A DNA stretch of 14,045 nucleotides from an uncultured Actinomycetes bacterium (GTDB lineage Bacteria; Actinomycetota; Actinomycetes; Nanopelagicales; Nanopelagicaceae), in the NCBI GenBank assembly GCA_903822245.1, contig CAIJOE010000038.1, forward strand, positions 1-14,045, given 5' to 3'. The notes beneath the pieces are model-generated. The model saw only the letters and a list, made by a program, of their open reading frames with translations, did no database searches and was not told the DNA's origin. Numbering within the stretch: the first letter of the stretch is position 1; each line of letters starts with the position of its first letter. Shown one piece after another: positions 1-7,449 of the stretch. Both the position numbers and the translations under genes were made by a program.

Positions 1-527
1 CCATATGAGCGGATCTTCTCCCCAATGAAGGGCTCTGGCCAGTTAAATGGCTTCTTTTTTGTTTCTCGCTCAATTGCAACAATTCCGTTTCTTTTGAGCA
101 AATTATTCTTTGAAATATCAACTAGCAACTGTTCAATTACTTCATTTGAAACTTCATATGGTGGATCCATGAAAATAATGTCAAAGGAAAGTGAATGGGG
201 GGAAGTAACAAATCGCTCCGCTAAATTCGAGAGTACTGAATATTTCCCTGAAGGGCTCTTCACTAATTCAAAGTTCTTTTTTGCTATCCCGGCAGTTGCT
301 TCGTGTTGCTCAACTGAATAAACATTTGCTGCCCCACGGGATAGTGCTTCAACCCCTACCGCCCCAGAGCCGGAATAAAGATCTAGAAAATTTAGTTCAC
401 TAATTGAGCCAAATTCTGATTCCAGCGAAGAGAAGAGACCTTCCCTAGCTCTATCTGAAGTTGGGCGAGTTTTTTCAGTTGGTGAAAACAAGGTTTTACC
501 TTTACTTGCGCCAGCAATAATTCTCAT
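1..527 (-). CDS. rsmD: 16S rRNA (guanine966-N2)-methyltransferase RsmD, C-terminus cut by window edge
   Basis: I translated this by hand from the reverse complement; the frame stays open from the start to base 1. The product methylates G966 of 16S rRNA in the 30S subunit, using S-adenosylmethionine. Visible motifs, in order: the N-terminal RIIAG..KG segment, the TRPTSDRAREGLF block typical of RsmD, the SAM-binding LDLYSGSGAVGVEAL motif (about residues 48-62), and the catalytic DPPY (about 121-124). About 175 residues are present against a usual 180-200, so only the last few are missing. Two ATGs stand in tandem (528-530 and 525-527). I prefer the second, because TAAGGG then sits 6 nt upstream and the protein begins MRIIAG as in the family. 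The first ATG overlaps the recG stop as TGATG, so the gene is translationally coupled to recG. Confidence 0.93.
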   Translation of the reverse strand, partial: MRIIAGASKGKTLFSPTEKTRPTSDRAREGLFSSLESEFGSISELNFLDLYSGSGAVGVEALSRGAANVYSVEQHEATAGIAKKNFELVKSPSGKYSVLSNLAERFVTSPHSLSFDIIFMDPPYEVSNEVIEQLLVDISKNNLLKRNGIVAIERETKKKPFNWPEPFIGEKIRSY

Positions 528-529
528 CA

Positions 530-2749
530 TCAACCCTTATCCAAGAAATCTGAACTTTCCTCTTGCTTCAATAAAGATACTTCATGAGCCAAGGTTGGAT
601 AACCAACCAGCTTTGGATCATCAGCAATTATACGAAGTGCAACACCTCGCGCCTTCTCAATTAGATCTTCATCTCGCAATACTCGAAGTAAGCGCAAATG
701 TGATTTGGTTCCTGATTGCGCCCTACCCAGAACATCGCCTTCGCGGCGCTGATCTAAGTCAATTCTTGATAACTCAAAACCATCTAATGTGCCAGCCACT
801 GCATTTAATCGCTCCATTGCTGGTGAAGCTTCAGGAGCAGAACTAACCAATAGACATAAACCTGGAACTGATCCTCTACCTACTCGGCCACGCAATTGAT
901 GGAGCTGGGAGACGCCAAAGCGATCAGAATCCATAATTACCATCATCGAAGCGTTTGGCACATCAACACCAACTTCAATAACAGTTGTGGAAACCAAGAC
1001 ATCGATCTCTTTTAAAGCAAAGGCGCTCATAGTGGCTTCCTTTAGTTCTGAACTTTGCTTTCCATGAAGTGGCGCAAGCTTTAGTCCCTTAAGTGCACCA
1101 GTGGCTAGCTTTGGCGCCAATTCTTCAACGCTTACCATTCCCTCACCATTTAATTCTTCACTAGAAATTTCATCGCCCATAAGTCGGGCCATATCAATAT
1201 CGGCTTGGGTAATCTTGGCTTTCGTTTCATCGACTTCTGGCGCAGTAATCCGTGGGGCGACGATATATGCCTGGTGACCCTTTGCAACCTCTTCGGTAAT
1301 TCGCTGCCAAGCCCGATCTAAGTAATGTGGTTTTTCTAAGACTGGAATTAAATGGGTTTTTATCGCAGAACGCCCAGAAGGAAGCTGACGAAGTGTGGAG
1401 ACATCTAAATCACCGAATATTGTCATTGCCACAGTTCGTGGAATAGGCGTTGCTGTCATTACCAAAAGATGTGGTGGCAGTTTTGCTTTCATGCGCAGGG
1501 CGTCTCTTTGTTCAACACCGAATCGATGTTGCTCATCAACTACTACTAGCGCTAAATCAGCGAACTCCACACCTTCACTGAGTAATGCATGTGTGCCAAT
1601 AACAATTCCAGCCTCACCGTTTGAAATTCGAGAAAGAGCCTCTTTCTTGGCTGCGTTTGTCAGTGATCCTGTTAGAAGGGCAACCTGCGTTCCTTCTCCG
1701 CTTCCTTCCAGTGTTCCTGCCATTGCTAAATCGCCAAGCAATTTTGAAATAGTTTTAAAGTGTTGCTGGGCCAACACTTCAGTCGGAGCCAAAAGCGCAG
1801 CTTGTCCCCCCGATTCAATAACTGAGAGCATCGCGCGAAGTGCAATTACTGTCTTACCTGATCCAACTTCACCCTGAAGTAAGCGATGCATTGGGTGAGG
1901 TTGTTGCATATCATTTTCAATTTCACGATTAATCTCAATCTGACCTTCGGTGTATTTAAAAGGTAGTTTGCCCTCAAATATACTGACTAAGCCATCGGTG
2001 GAGATTTTCCTTGGTGTTGCCGCAAGTGAACGTAACTCTGACCTGCGTTGGGCAAGTAATAATTGCAAAAGCATTGCTTCGTCAAAAGTTAATCTTTCTC
2101 TGGCTAAATCTGCTTCTTCTGGGCTCTTTGGTTTGTGAATGGCAAGAAAAGCCTCACGCAACGTTGGGTAGCCAAATTCATCTGCAATCTCGCGCGGTAA
2201 ATAATCTTCAATCTCATCCAATGAATCAAGAACAATTCCAACACTTTGTTCGATTTTCCAAGAAGGAAACTTTCCACCAGCTGGATAAACCGGTAAATAC
2301 TTCCCGGCAAATTCATCAACAGCGTTATCGACATCATCCCCATCAGGAATTAGTTGATAATCAGGATGCGAGAGCTGCCTTGTTCCTTTGAAGGAACCCA
2401 CTTTGCCAGCGAACATTCCTTTGACGCCGGCACGTAGTTCCTTCTCTCGCCAGGCTTGATTAAAGAAGGTTAGAGACATCTTGGCCGAGCCATCGGTTAC
2501 TAAAACATCAAGAATCGTTCGGCCATTTGCCCGACGCACCTTCACCGCAGAAACCTCTGCCAATATTGTGACTTCATCGCCCTCAATTAATTGCGAGATA
2601 TCTGAAAGCTCTCCTCGAGTCACATAACGCCGTGGGTAATGCCGTAATAAATCCTCAACACTTTTCATCCCAAAAGTCTTAGATAGCGCCTCGGCAGTTC
2701 GGTCACCCAATACCTTCTTGAGCGGATCTTCCAGGATTGCCATGGGCAT
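530..2749 (-). CDS. recG: ATP-dependent DNA helicase RecG
   Basis: RecG is a superfamily 2 DNA translocase that remodels stalled replication forks and branch-migrates Holliday junctions. The 739-residue product has an N-terminal wedge/OB region (about 50-150) followed by two helicase lobes. Motifs seen: Walker A GEVGSGKT (293-300), APTEVLAQQH (321-330), the DEQHRFG box (405-411), TATPIPRT (432-439), STTVIEVGVDVPNA (587-600) and the motif VI region QLRGRVGRG (618-626). The C-terminal GDVLGRAQSG (671-680) belongs to the RecG TRG region. It is longer than E. coli RecG (about 690), partly through an acidic insertion between AYIV and LHGK (about 500-560), which actinobacterial RecGs also tend to have. 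The start is uncertain between ATG 2749 and the in-frame ATG 2743; GGGAAG is better spaced for the second. It is divergent from rpmB and overlaps rsmD. Confidence 0.97.
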   Translation of the reverse strand: MPMAILEDPLKKVLGDRTAEALSKTFGMKSVEDLLRHYPRRYVTRGELSDISQLIEGDEVTILAEVSAVKVRRANGRTILDVLVTDGSAKMSLTFFNQAWREKELRAGVKGMFAGKVGSFKGTRQLSHPDYQLIPDGDDVDNAVDEFAGKYLPVYPAGGKFPSWKIEQSVGIVLDSLDEIEDYLPREIADEFGYPTLREAFLAIHKPKSPEEADLARERLTFDEAMLLQLLLAQRRSELRSLAATPRKISTDGLVSIFEGKLPFKYTEGQIEINREIENDMQQPHPMHRLLQGEVGSGKTVIALRAMLSVIESGGQAALLAPTEVLAQQHFKTISKLLGDLAMAGTLEGSGEGTQVALLTGSLTNAAKKEALSRISNGEAGIVIGTHALLSEGVEFADLALVVVDEQHRFGVEQRDALRMKAKLPPHLLVMTATPIPRTVAMTIFGDLDVSTLRQLPSGRSAIKTHLIPVLEKPHYLDRAWQRITEEVAKGHQAYIVAPRITAPEVDETKAKITQADIDMARLMGDEISSEELNGEGMVSVEELAPKLATGALKGLKLAPLHGKQSSELKEATMSAFALKEIDVLVSTTVIEVGVDVPNASMMVIMDSDRFGVSQLHQLRGRVGRGSVPGLCLLVSSAPEASPAMERLNAVAGTLDGFELSRIDLDQRREGDVLGRAQSGTKSHLRLLRVLRDEDLIEKARGVALRIIADDPKLVGYPTLAHEVSLLKQEESSDFLDKG

Positions 2750-2866
2750 ATCTTCCCGTCTTCCCGCGTGATATTGGTGGATTAGCCAATCACCGCGCCT
2801 AGGCGGTAATCTTTGCCCCTTAGTTACGAAATACGTAAAGTCAGATAATTTTTAAGGGAGTCAACT
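2750..2866. promoter_or_regulatory. recG/rpmB divergent intergenic region with palindromes
   Basis: This 117-bp spacer must hold both divergent promoters. It contains the palindrome CGCCTAGGCG (2796-2805), which can also be read as ACCGC/GCGGT around a 6-nt loop; the interrupted repeat TTACG-N5-CGTAA (2824-2838); and ATTGG/CCAAT (2773-2777/2786-2790). GATAAT at 2844-2849 could be a -10 element for rpmB, but no good -35 is visible. AAGGGAG at 2854-2860 is the rpmB ribosome binding site, 6 nt before its GTG. No regulator can be named. Confidence 0.4.
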
Positions 2867-3052
2867 GTGTCTTCTAACTGCGATATCTGCGGAAAAGGCC
2901 CTAGCTTCGGCAATAAGGTCTCCCACTCAATGCGCAAAACCCGTCGTCGCTGGAATCCAAATATCCAACGCATCCGCACACTTGTTGGCGGAACACCAAA
3001 GCGTCAAAACGTCTGCTCTTCATGCTTGAAGGCTGGCAAAGTTTCTCGCTAA
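2867..3052 (+). CDS. rpmB: 50S ribosomal protein bL28, zinc-binding form
   Basis: A 61-residue basic protein of the large ribosomal subunit. It starts CDICGKGPSFGN and carries the R-rich core and the NVCSSCLKAGKV end typical of bL28. Two CxxC pairs (C5/C8 and C50/C53) make a zinc ribbon, so this is the zinc-dependent C+ form rather than the cysteine-free paralogue that some actinobacteria make during zinc starvation. The start codon is GTG, supported by AAGGGAG 6 nt upstream. It is a single-gene unit divergent from recG and ends in a strong hairpin terminator 18 bp past the stop. Length is usual for the family. Confidence 0.97.
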   Translation: MSSNCDICGKGPSFGNKVSHSMRKTRRRWNPNIQRIRTLVGGTPKRQNVCSSCLKAGKVSR

Positions 3053-3070
3053 TTTATTCTGGAATTAAAG

Positions 3071-3104
3071 AGGCCCGAGATTAACTCTCGGGCCTTTTGC
3101 TTTT
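3071..3104 (+). terminator. Intrinsic terminator of rpmB
   Basis: A perfect 10-bp stem, AGGCCCGAGA (3071-3080) with TCTCGGGCCT (3086-3095), has a 5-nt loop TTAAC. It is followed on the plus strand by TTTGCTTTT. Read on the minus strand, the same hairpin lies just past the acdS stop but has only a broken T-tract (CTTTAATT), so it may act weakly in both directions. Confidence 0.9.
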
Positions 3105-3113
3105 CAGTAGTTC

Positions 3114-4130
3114 TTAGAACGCAGTTGTGTAACCATTAATAGCGGGTTGGCCACCAAGATGAACGTAGAGAACCTTAGAGCCTTCCTTGAAATAACCTTC
3201 TTTGATTAGATCAATCATTGCAGCCATTGATTTACCCTCATAAACAGGATCAGTAATCATTCCTTCTAGCCTGCCGACAAGACGAATAGCCTCAATCGTT
3301 CTTGGGCCAGCAACGCCATAAATTCCATCATGCCAACGATCTAATAAAATGATTTCATCGTCACGAAGGTCTCTGCCAAGATCGATCAATTTGGCTGTTC
3401 GAGAGGCAATGCGCTTAATTTGATCCCAAGTTTTTTCTACCGTCGCTGATGCATCAATTCCGATAACATCTTTTGCTCGATTGCTATGGGCAAGTCCAGC
3501 AATCATTCCACCTTGTGAAGATCCAGTAACTGAACAAACAATGAAATTATCAAACTTAAATCCAAGATCTTTCTCTTGATCTTCCAACTCAAATGCCCAG
3601 CCAGCAAATCCATGGCCACCAAGCTCATGATCAGAGGCGCCAGCTGGAATTGCGTAAGGTTTGCCACCACGGGCAATTACGTCAGCAATGGCATCTTCCC
3701 AAGACTTTCTAAAGCCAATATCAAAACCGGCAGGATCTAGGCGTACTTCAGCGCCCATAATGCGACTTAATAAAATATTTCCGGTCTTTTCGTAATTAAC
3801 TTCATCCCATTCAACCCAGTGCTCTTGGACCAAAACACACTTGAGTCCCAAGTGAGCGGCAACTGCAGCCACCTGACGAGTGTGATTTGATTGAACGCCG
3901 CCAATTGAAACCAATGTGTCGCAACCTTTTGCGATTGCATCGGCAGCTAGATATTCAAGTTTGCGGGTTTTATTTCCACCAAAGGCAAGACCAGAGTTGA
4001 CGTCTTCACGCTTTGCCCAGATTTCCACTTTCCCACCAAGATGCTTAGTTAAACGATCTAAGCGTTGAAGTGGTGAAGGACCAAAGGTCAGCTTCTCTTT
4101 TGGGAATGACTCAAGTTTGGCTCGTGACAT
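3114..4130 (-). CDS. acdS: 1-aminocyclopropane-1-carboxylate (ACC) deaminase
   Basis: A PLP enzyme of tryptophan-synthase-beta fold that opens ACC to 2-oxobutyrate and ammonia. At 338 residues it matches the length of Pseudomonas AcdS, which I recall well, with a +3 offset. The PLP lysine is K54 in AFGGNK (K51 in Pseudomonas). S81 in QSNHTRQ matches Ser78, Y271 matches Tyr268, and Y297-E298 in DPVYEGK match Tyr294-Glu295. L325 in HLGG matches Leu322. Glu295 and Leu322 are the residues that separate true ACC deaminases from the homologous D-cysteine desulfhydrases, which carry Ser and Thr there. The start ATG has AGAGGA 7 nt upstream. It lies 22 bp after thiL on the same strand, so the two are probably cotranscribed. 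D-cysteine desulfhydrase side activity remains possible. Confidence 0.9.
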   Translation of the reverse strand: MSRAKLESFPKEKLTFGPSPLQRLDRLTKHLGGKVEIWAKREDVNSGLAFGGNKTRKLEYLAADAIAKGCDTLVSIGGVQSNHTRQVAAVAAHLGLKCVLVQEHWVEWDEVNYEKTGNILLSRIMGAEVRLDPAGFDIGFRKSWEDAIADVIARGGKPYAIPAGASDHELGGHGFAGWAFELEDQEKDLGFKFDNFIVCSVTGSSQGGMIAGLAHSNRAKDVIGIDASATVEKTWDQIKRIASRTAKLIDLGRDLRDDEIILLDRWHDGIYGVAGPRTIEAIRLVGRLEGMITDPVYEGKSMAAMIDLIKEGYFKEGSKVLYVHLGGQPAINGYTTAF

Positions 4131-4152
4131 AACTTAATCCTCTCACGCAAAA

Positions 4153-5067
4153 TTAGAAATGCTTGTATCCCTCATCTGGTAATTCTAAAAGGCCAATCAC
4201 TTTGACTTGCGATCCCCGCACCACTCGACCAATAACTGTGGCACCGTCAGGAATTTGACTAGAAGTCGTAGCAACAAATGCATGGTCCTCCCCGCCAGCC
4301 AAGACCCATTGCCAAACATCAATTCCTTCTGCTTCAGCGGTGAGTACTAGTTCGGCATATCCCGGCACATCAGAAAATAGTGCACGATCTAATTCAATTC
4401 CCACACCTGAAGCATTTGCAATGTGATTTAACTCAGAGAGCAGGCCATCACTGACATCACACATAGCGCTAACATCACGAAATTTGCGCGCAAGGTCATA
4501 GCGAACGATCGGTTTCTTATGGGCCGAGATATAAAGGGAAACTGACTTTCCCTCATTTAATTGATGTAATCCAGCTGCTGAGGGACCGGTAATGTTTGAA
4601 AGAATTACCGCATCCCCAACTTTGGCTCCTGAGCGTTGGATTGGCTTATCTATCGAACCAAATGCTGCGATGGAAATTACCAATTTCTCTGACTTAGATA
4701 TATCACCACCTACAACTGAGGCGCCAACGTGATCGGCTTCTGACTTAATTCCTTGAGCTAGCTCTTCAACCTGCTCAACGGTGAAGCCTGAAGGCAATCC
4801 AGCACTGACTAATAAATATTTTGGTTCCCCGCCCATAGCAAAAATGTCTGCCAAGTTTGCAGCTGTTAGCTTTGCGCCAATTTGTGAAAGAGTTGACCAC
4901 TCGCGCCTGAAGTGAACATTTTCAACAGCCATATCTGTTGCAGCCACCAAGTTTTGAGTATTGGCACTAATTACCGCACCATCATCACCAATTCCGACCA
5001 ATAGGCGTGGATCATCCGTTTTAAAGATCGTGGCAAGGGCGGAAATTAGCTCGCCCTCTGTAGCCAC
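4153..5067 (-). CDS. thiL: Thiamine-monophosphate kinase ThiL
   Basis: ThiL phosphorylates thiamine monophosphate with ATP to thiamine diphosphate, the last step of cofactor synthesis. The 304-residue product has the PurM/AIR-synthase-like two-domain pattern: GIGDDGAV (25-32), ATDM with downstream VHF (43-53), NLADIFAMGG (71-80), GGDIS (120-124), MCDVSDGLL (202-210) and GGEDHAF (258-264), where many homologues have GGEDYEL. The acidic residues of these motifs would bind Mg2+-ATP. It is slightly shorter than the usual 310-330 residues. The start codon is GTG (5065-5067), preceded by AGAGGG. It is the first gene of a probable thiL-acdS unit and is divergent from the small Lrp/AsnC-type gene. 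Confidence 0.95.
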   Translation of the reverse strand: MATEGELISALATIFKTDDPRLLVGIGDDGAVISANTQNLVAATDMAVENVHFRREWSTLSQIGAKLTAANLADIFAMGGEPKYLLVSAGLPSGFTVEQVEELAQGIKSEADHVGASVVGGDISKSEKLVISIAAFGSIDKPIQRSGAKVGDAVILSNITGPSAAGLHQLNEGKSVSLYISAHKKPIVRYDLARKFRDVSAMCDVSDGLLSELNHIANASGVGIELDRALFSDVPGYAELVLTAEAEGIDVWQWVLAGGEDHAFVATTSSQIPDGATVIGRVVRGSQVKVIGLLELPDEGYKHF

Positions 5068-5171
5068 GTATACCCTCTAACTTTCTGCGATTCACAAGGA
5101 ACTCTTATAGCGGTAACCTTAAGTCCATATTACAAGGAGAGCCAATCTCCAGGAATAAAGGAGTGATCCAA
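5068..5171. promoter_or_regulatory. thiL / Lrp-like divergent promoter region
   Basis: This spacer of about 100 bp serves both divergent genes. On the minus strand TATAAG (plus 5104-5109) is a possible -10 element for thiL, but its best -35-like partner (TTGTAA, plus 5130-5135) is 20 nt away. On the plus strand the hairpin GGAGA-GCCAA-TCTCC (5136-5150) precedes the ribosome binding site AAAGGAG (5157-5163). The CTCC of this hairpin could instead pair with the GGAG of the ribosome binding site. No thiamine-diphosphate riboswitch signature was recognised. Confidence 0.35.
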
Positions 5172-5408
5172 ATGTCAGTACAGGTATACATCCTCATTCA
5201 AACTGAAGTAGGCAAGGCATCAAGCGTTGCTAAGGCAGTTGGGGCAATTCCTGGCGTGACCATGGCCGAAGGCGTTACTGGTCCTTACGATGTAATTCTT
5301 CGCGCAGAATCACCAAGCATGGAAGAACTTGGCCGCGGTGTTCTAGCTAAAGTCCAAGCTGTAGCAGGTATTACTCGCACGCTGACTTGCCCGGTAACTA
5401 CTTACTAA
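5172..5408 (+). CDS. Stand-alone Lrp/AsnC ligand-binding (RAM) domain protein
   Basis: A 78-residue protein consisting only of the effector-binding and oligomerisation domain of Lrp/AsnC regulators, without a helix-turn-helix. The pattern is VYILIQTEVG, then a helix, GVTMAEGVTGPYDVILRAE, a second helix, and GITRTLTCPVTTY. This is the ferredoxin-like beta-alpha-beta-beta-alpha-beta fold with the conserved G.YD at about residue 40. Such proteins form dimers or higher oligomers and may bind amino acids; the function of the stand-alone form is not established. I chose ATG 5172 because AAAGGAG lies 8 nt upstream. An in-frame GTG at 5163 overlaps that ribosome binding site and is unlikely. It is divergent from thiL, and its stop codon directly abuts the stop of ddl. 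Confidence 0.88.
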   Translation: MSVQVYILIQTEVGKASSVAKAVGAIPGVTMAEGVTGPYDVILRAESPSMEELGRGVLAKVQAVAGITRTLTCPVTTY

Positions 5409-6449
5409 TTATCTAGTCACATCTAGCGGGCGATTTTGCGCCGCTTCAATTAATTTCGTGATCAACTCGGTATAGCCAATTCCACCGGCTTGCCAAAGCT
5501 TTGGAAAAACTGAAGTGGCAGTAAAACCTGGCATTGTATTTATTTCATTAATAATTATCTTTTCACCTGTGTAGAAGAAATCCACCCTAGCCAGACCTTC
5601 ACAACACAGCGCATTAAATGCTGTAGTTGCTGCATCTTGGATTGCTTCTTGAACTCCAAATGGCAGTGGGACTGGAATTACTAATTGAGTTGAATTATCT
5701 AGATATTTTGCTTCGAAATCATAAAACTCATGCTTACCAAGGATCTTTATCTCTCCAACGGGTGAGGCTAATGCAACACCATTTAATTGCAGAACAGCAC
5801 ATTCGATCTCGCGGCCAACAATTGCGGTTTCAATCATTACCTTAGTATCAAATTCAAAAGCAAAATTAATTGCCTTTTTAAGTTCATCTACTTTTTTTAC
5901 TTTGCTGGTACCCCTAGATGATCCAGATCTAGCTGGTTTTACGAAAAGCGGATTTCCATATTTAGTGGCTTGGGCCAAAATGCGATCTTGATCAACCTGC
6001 CAATCATTTAATTGAACAACCATTCCAGGAGCAACTTCTAAGCCATGGGCTTTAAAGATTGGCTTTGCAAAAGATTTATCCATCCCAGTGGCGGAAGCAA
6101 GAACACCTGAACCAACATATTTAATTCCGGCCATCTCGCATTGACCTTGAAAAGTTCCATCTTCGCCATATGGTCCGTGGAGAACTGGAAATAGAAGATC
6201 AATATCTAACTTATCTATTGAAGTTTCTGGCAGATTTTCGTTGATAAACGGTAGTGACTTTCCTTCAATGGCAAGCTTGTAATCGCCAGGTGGTAGGACC
6301 CACTTGCCGCTCTTAGTAATTCCAATTAGAACTGGCTCATACTTCTCACGATCAATTGCCCCAAGGATTCCATTGCCTGAAATACAGGAGATCTCATGCT
6401 CACTCGACTTTCCGCCAACAACAATTCCTACTTTTACTTTAGGACTCAT
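5409..6449 (-). CDS. ddl: D-alanine--D-alanine ligase
   Basis: A cytoplasmic ATP-grasp ligase that joins two D-alanines for the peptidoglycan stem peptide. At 346 residues it matches the family. Motifs: VVGGKSSEHEIS (10-21), FPVLHGPYGEDGT (87-99), KPARSGSSRG (171-180), the omega-loop YDFEAKY (243-249), RVDFF (288-292) and NEINTMPGFT (301-310). Y249 corresponds, from memory, to Tyr216 of E. coli DdlB, the residue that favours D-Ala-D-Ala over the depsipeptide D-Ala-D-Lac; the usual second Tyr of the loop is F245. A vancomycin-sensitive D-Ala-D-Ala product is therefore expected. The ATG overlaps the gpsA stop (TAATG), so it is the last gene of the plsC-gpsA-ddl operon. It ends tail to tail with the Lrp-like gene, with no terminator in between. 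Confidence 0.97.
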   Translation of the reverse strand: MSPKVKVGIVVGGKSSEHEISCISGNGILGAIDREKYEPVLIGITKSGKWVLPPGDYKLAIEGKSLPFINENLPETSIDKLDIDLLFPVLHGPYGEDGTFQGQCEMAGIKYVGSGVLASATGMDKSFAKPIFKAHGLEVAPGMVVQLNDWQVDQDRILAQATKYGNPLFVKPARSGSSRGTSKVKKVDELKKAINFAFEFDTKVMIETAIVGREIECAVLQLNGVALASPVGEIKILGKHEFYDFEAKYLDNSTQLVIPVPLPFGVQEAIQDAATTAFNALCCEGLARVDFFYTGEKIIINEINTMPGFTATSVFPKLWQAGGIGYTELITKLIEAAQNRPLDVTR

Positions 6450-7447
6450 TAGATTTCAGCTCGCATACTCACAGTCATGATTCGTTCCATTGCAGCCTGT
6501 GGATTGATTCGACCTTTAACTACGTCAGAAACAACTTCAATTATCGGCACTTCCACCCCAACTCGGTGAGCAAGTTCTTGGATTGCCGCCGCCGATGCCA
6601 CACCTTCAACCGTCGAAGCTACATGCTTTCGAGCAATCTCCATCGTGCCACCACGTCCAAGTGCTTCACCAAATGTTCTATTACGAGAAAGTCCAGAACC
6701 ACAAGATGCGACCAAGTCCCCCATTCCTGCAAAGCCAAGGAAGGTAAGTGGATCAGCGCCATAAGCACCACCAAATCTTGCGACCTCTGAAAGCCCGCGA
6801 GTAATAATCATTGCTTGGGTATTTTCGCCAAGATCAAGTCCAATAGCCATACCAACAGCTAGTGCAATGACCGACTTTGCCGAACCTGCTAACTCACAAC
6901 CCACTAAGTCAGTTGATGGGTAAACCCGAAAGTAAGGTGTGGTGAAGACATCAATCATCAATTTCGAAATAGCAGCATTAGGTGAGGCGGCAACCGCGCC
7001 AGATGGTTGGCGAAGTGACATCTCTCCAGCCAGGTTTGGCCCGGTAATTAAACCTATTTGTGAAAGTGGGACTTCTAGTATTTCCGTAATAATCTCAGTC
7101 ATTCGCATCGCGGAGTCAGATTCAATTCCTTTAAGTGTGCTAATTATTGGTTGATTGACCGGGAATGTCTTTTTCCAAACCTGTAGATTTTCTCGAAGTG
7201 ACTGCGCTGGGATAGCTAAAACTTGAGCCGCGCCGAAATCGAAGGCCTCTTGAATATTAGTTGTTGCACGAATTGATTCTGGCAATTTAATACCCGGTAA
7301 GAATTTTGAATTGGTCTTCGCAGCATTTAGCTCATCAACAACAACTTGATTACGGCCCCAAATCAATACTTCTTGATTGGCATCACAAAGAACTTGCGCC
7401 AGAGTTGTTCCCCAGGCACCAGCACCTAGTACCGAAATCTTTGTCAT
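6449..7447 (-). CDS. gpsA: Glycerol-3-phosphate dehydrogenase [NAD(P)+]
   Basis: GpsA reduces dihydroxyacetone phosphate to sn-glycerol 3-phosphate, the backbone for phospholipids. The 332-residue protein has the Rossmann GAGAWG (8-13) at its N-terminus, STLKGIE (103-109), ITGPNLAGE (134-142), the catalytic lysine region ELAGSAKSV (185-193; K191, usually followed by Asn), and GMGDL (241-245) with SRNR (254-257) in the helical C-terminal domain. The Asn-to-Ser change after the catalytic lysine is a small departure. Its start lies 2 nt after the plsC stop, and its stop overlaps the ddl start by one base, so the three genes are probably one transcript. The neighbouring acyltransferase plausibly uses lipid made from its product. 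Confidence 0.97.
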   Translation of the reverse strand: MTKISVLGAGAWGTTLAQVLCDANQEVLIWGRNQVVVDELNAAKTNSKFLPGIKLPESIRATTNIQEAFDFGAAQVLAIPAQSLRENLQVWKKTFPVNQPIISTLKGIESDSAMRMTEIITEILEVPLSQIGLITGPNLAGEMSLRQPSGAVAASPNAAISKLMIDVFTTPYFRVYPSTDLVGCELAGSAKSVIALAVGMAIGLDLGENTQAMIITRGLSEVARFGGAYGADPLTFLGFAGMGDLVASCGSGLSRNRTFGEALGRGGTMEIARKHVASTVEGVASAAAIQELAHRVGVEVPIIEVVSDVVKGRINPQAAMERIMTVSMRAEI

Positions 7448-7449
7448 GA

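Noticed and set aside
1395..1877. Plus-strand 160-codon reading frame inside recG
   Set aside because: It is fully antisense to RecG helicase motifs, has no recognisable domain, and has a Ser/Arg-rich composition typical of shadow frames.
5163..5171. GTG start for the Lrp-like gene
   Set aside because: It overlaps the AAAGGAG ribosome binding site, which is correctly spaced for the ATG at 5172.
5068..5171. Thiamine-diphosphate riboswitch upstream of thiL
   Set aside because: The spacer is too short and shows no THI-box sequence such as CUGAGA.
5409..6449. Ddl as a D-Ala-D-Lac (vancomycin-resistance type) ligase
   Set aside because: The omega-loop residue corresponding to E. coli Tyr216 is still Tyr (Y249), and the gene sits in the conserved housekeeping position.
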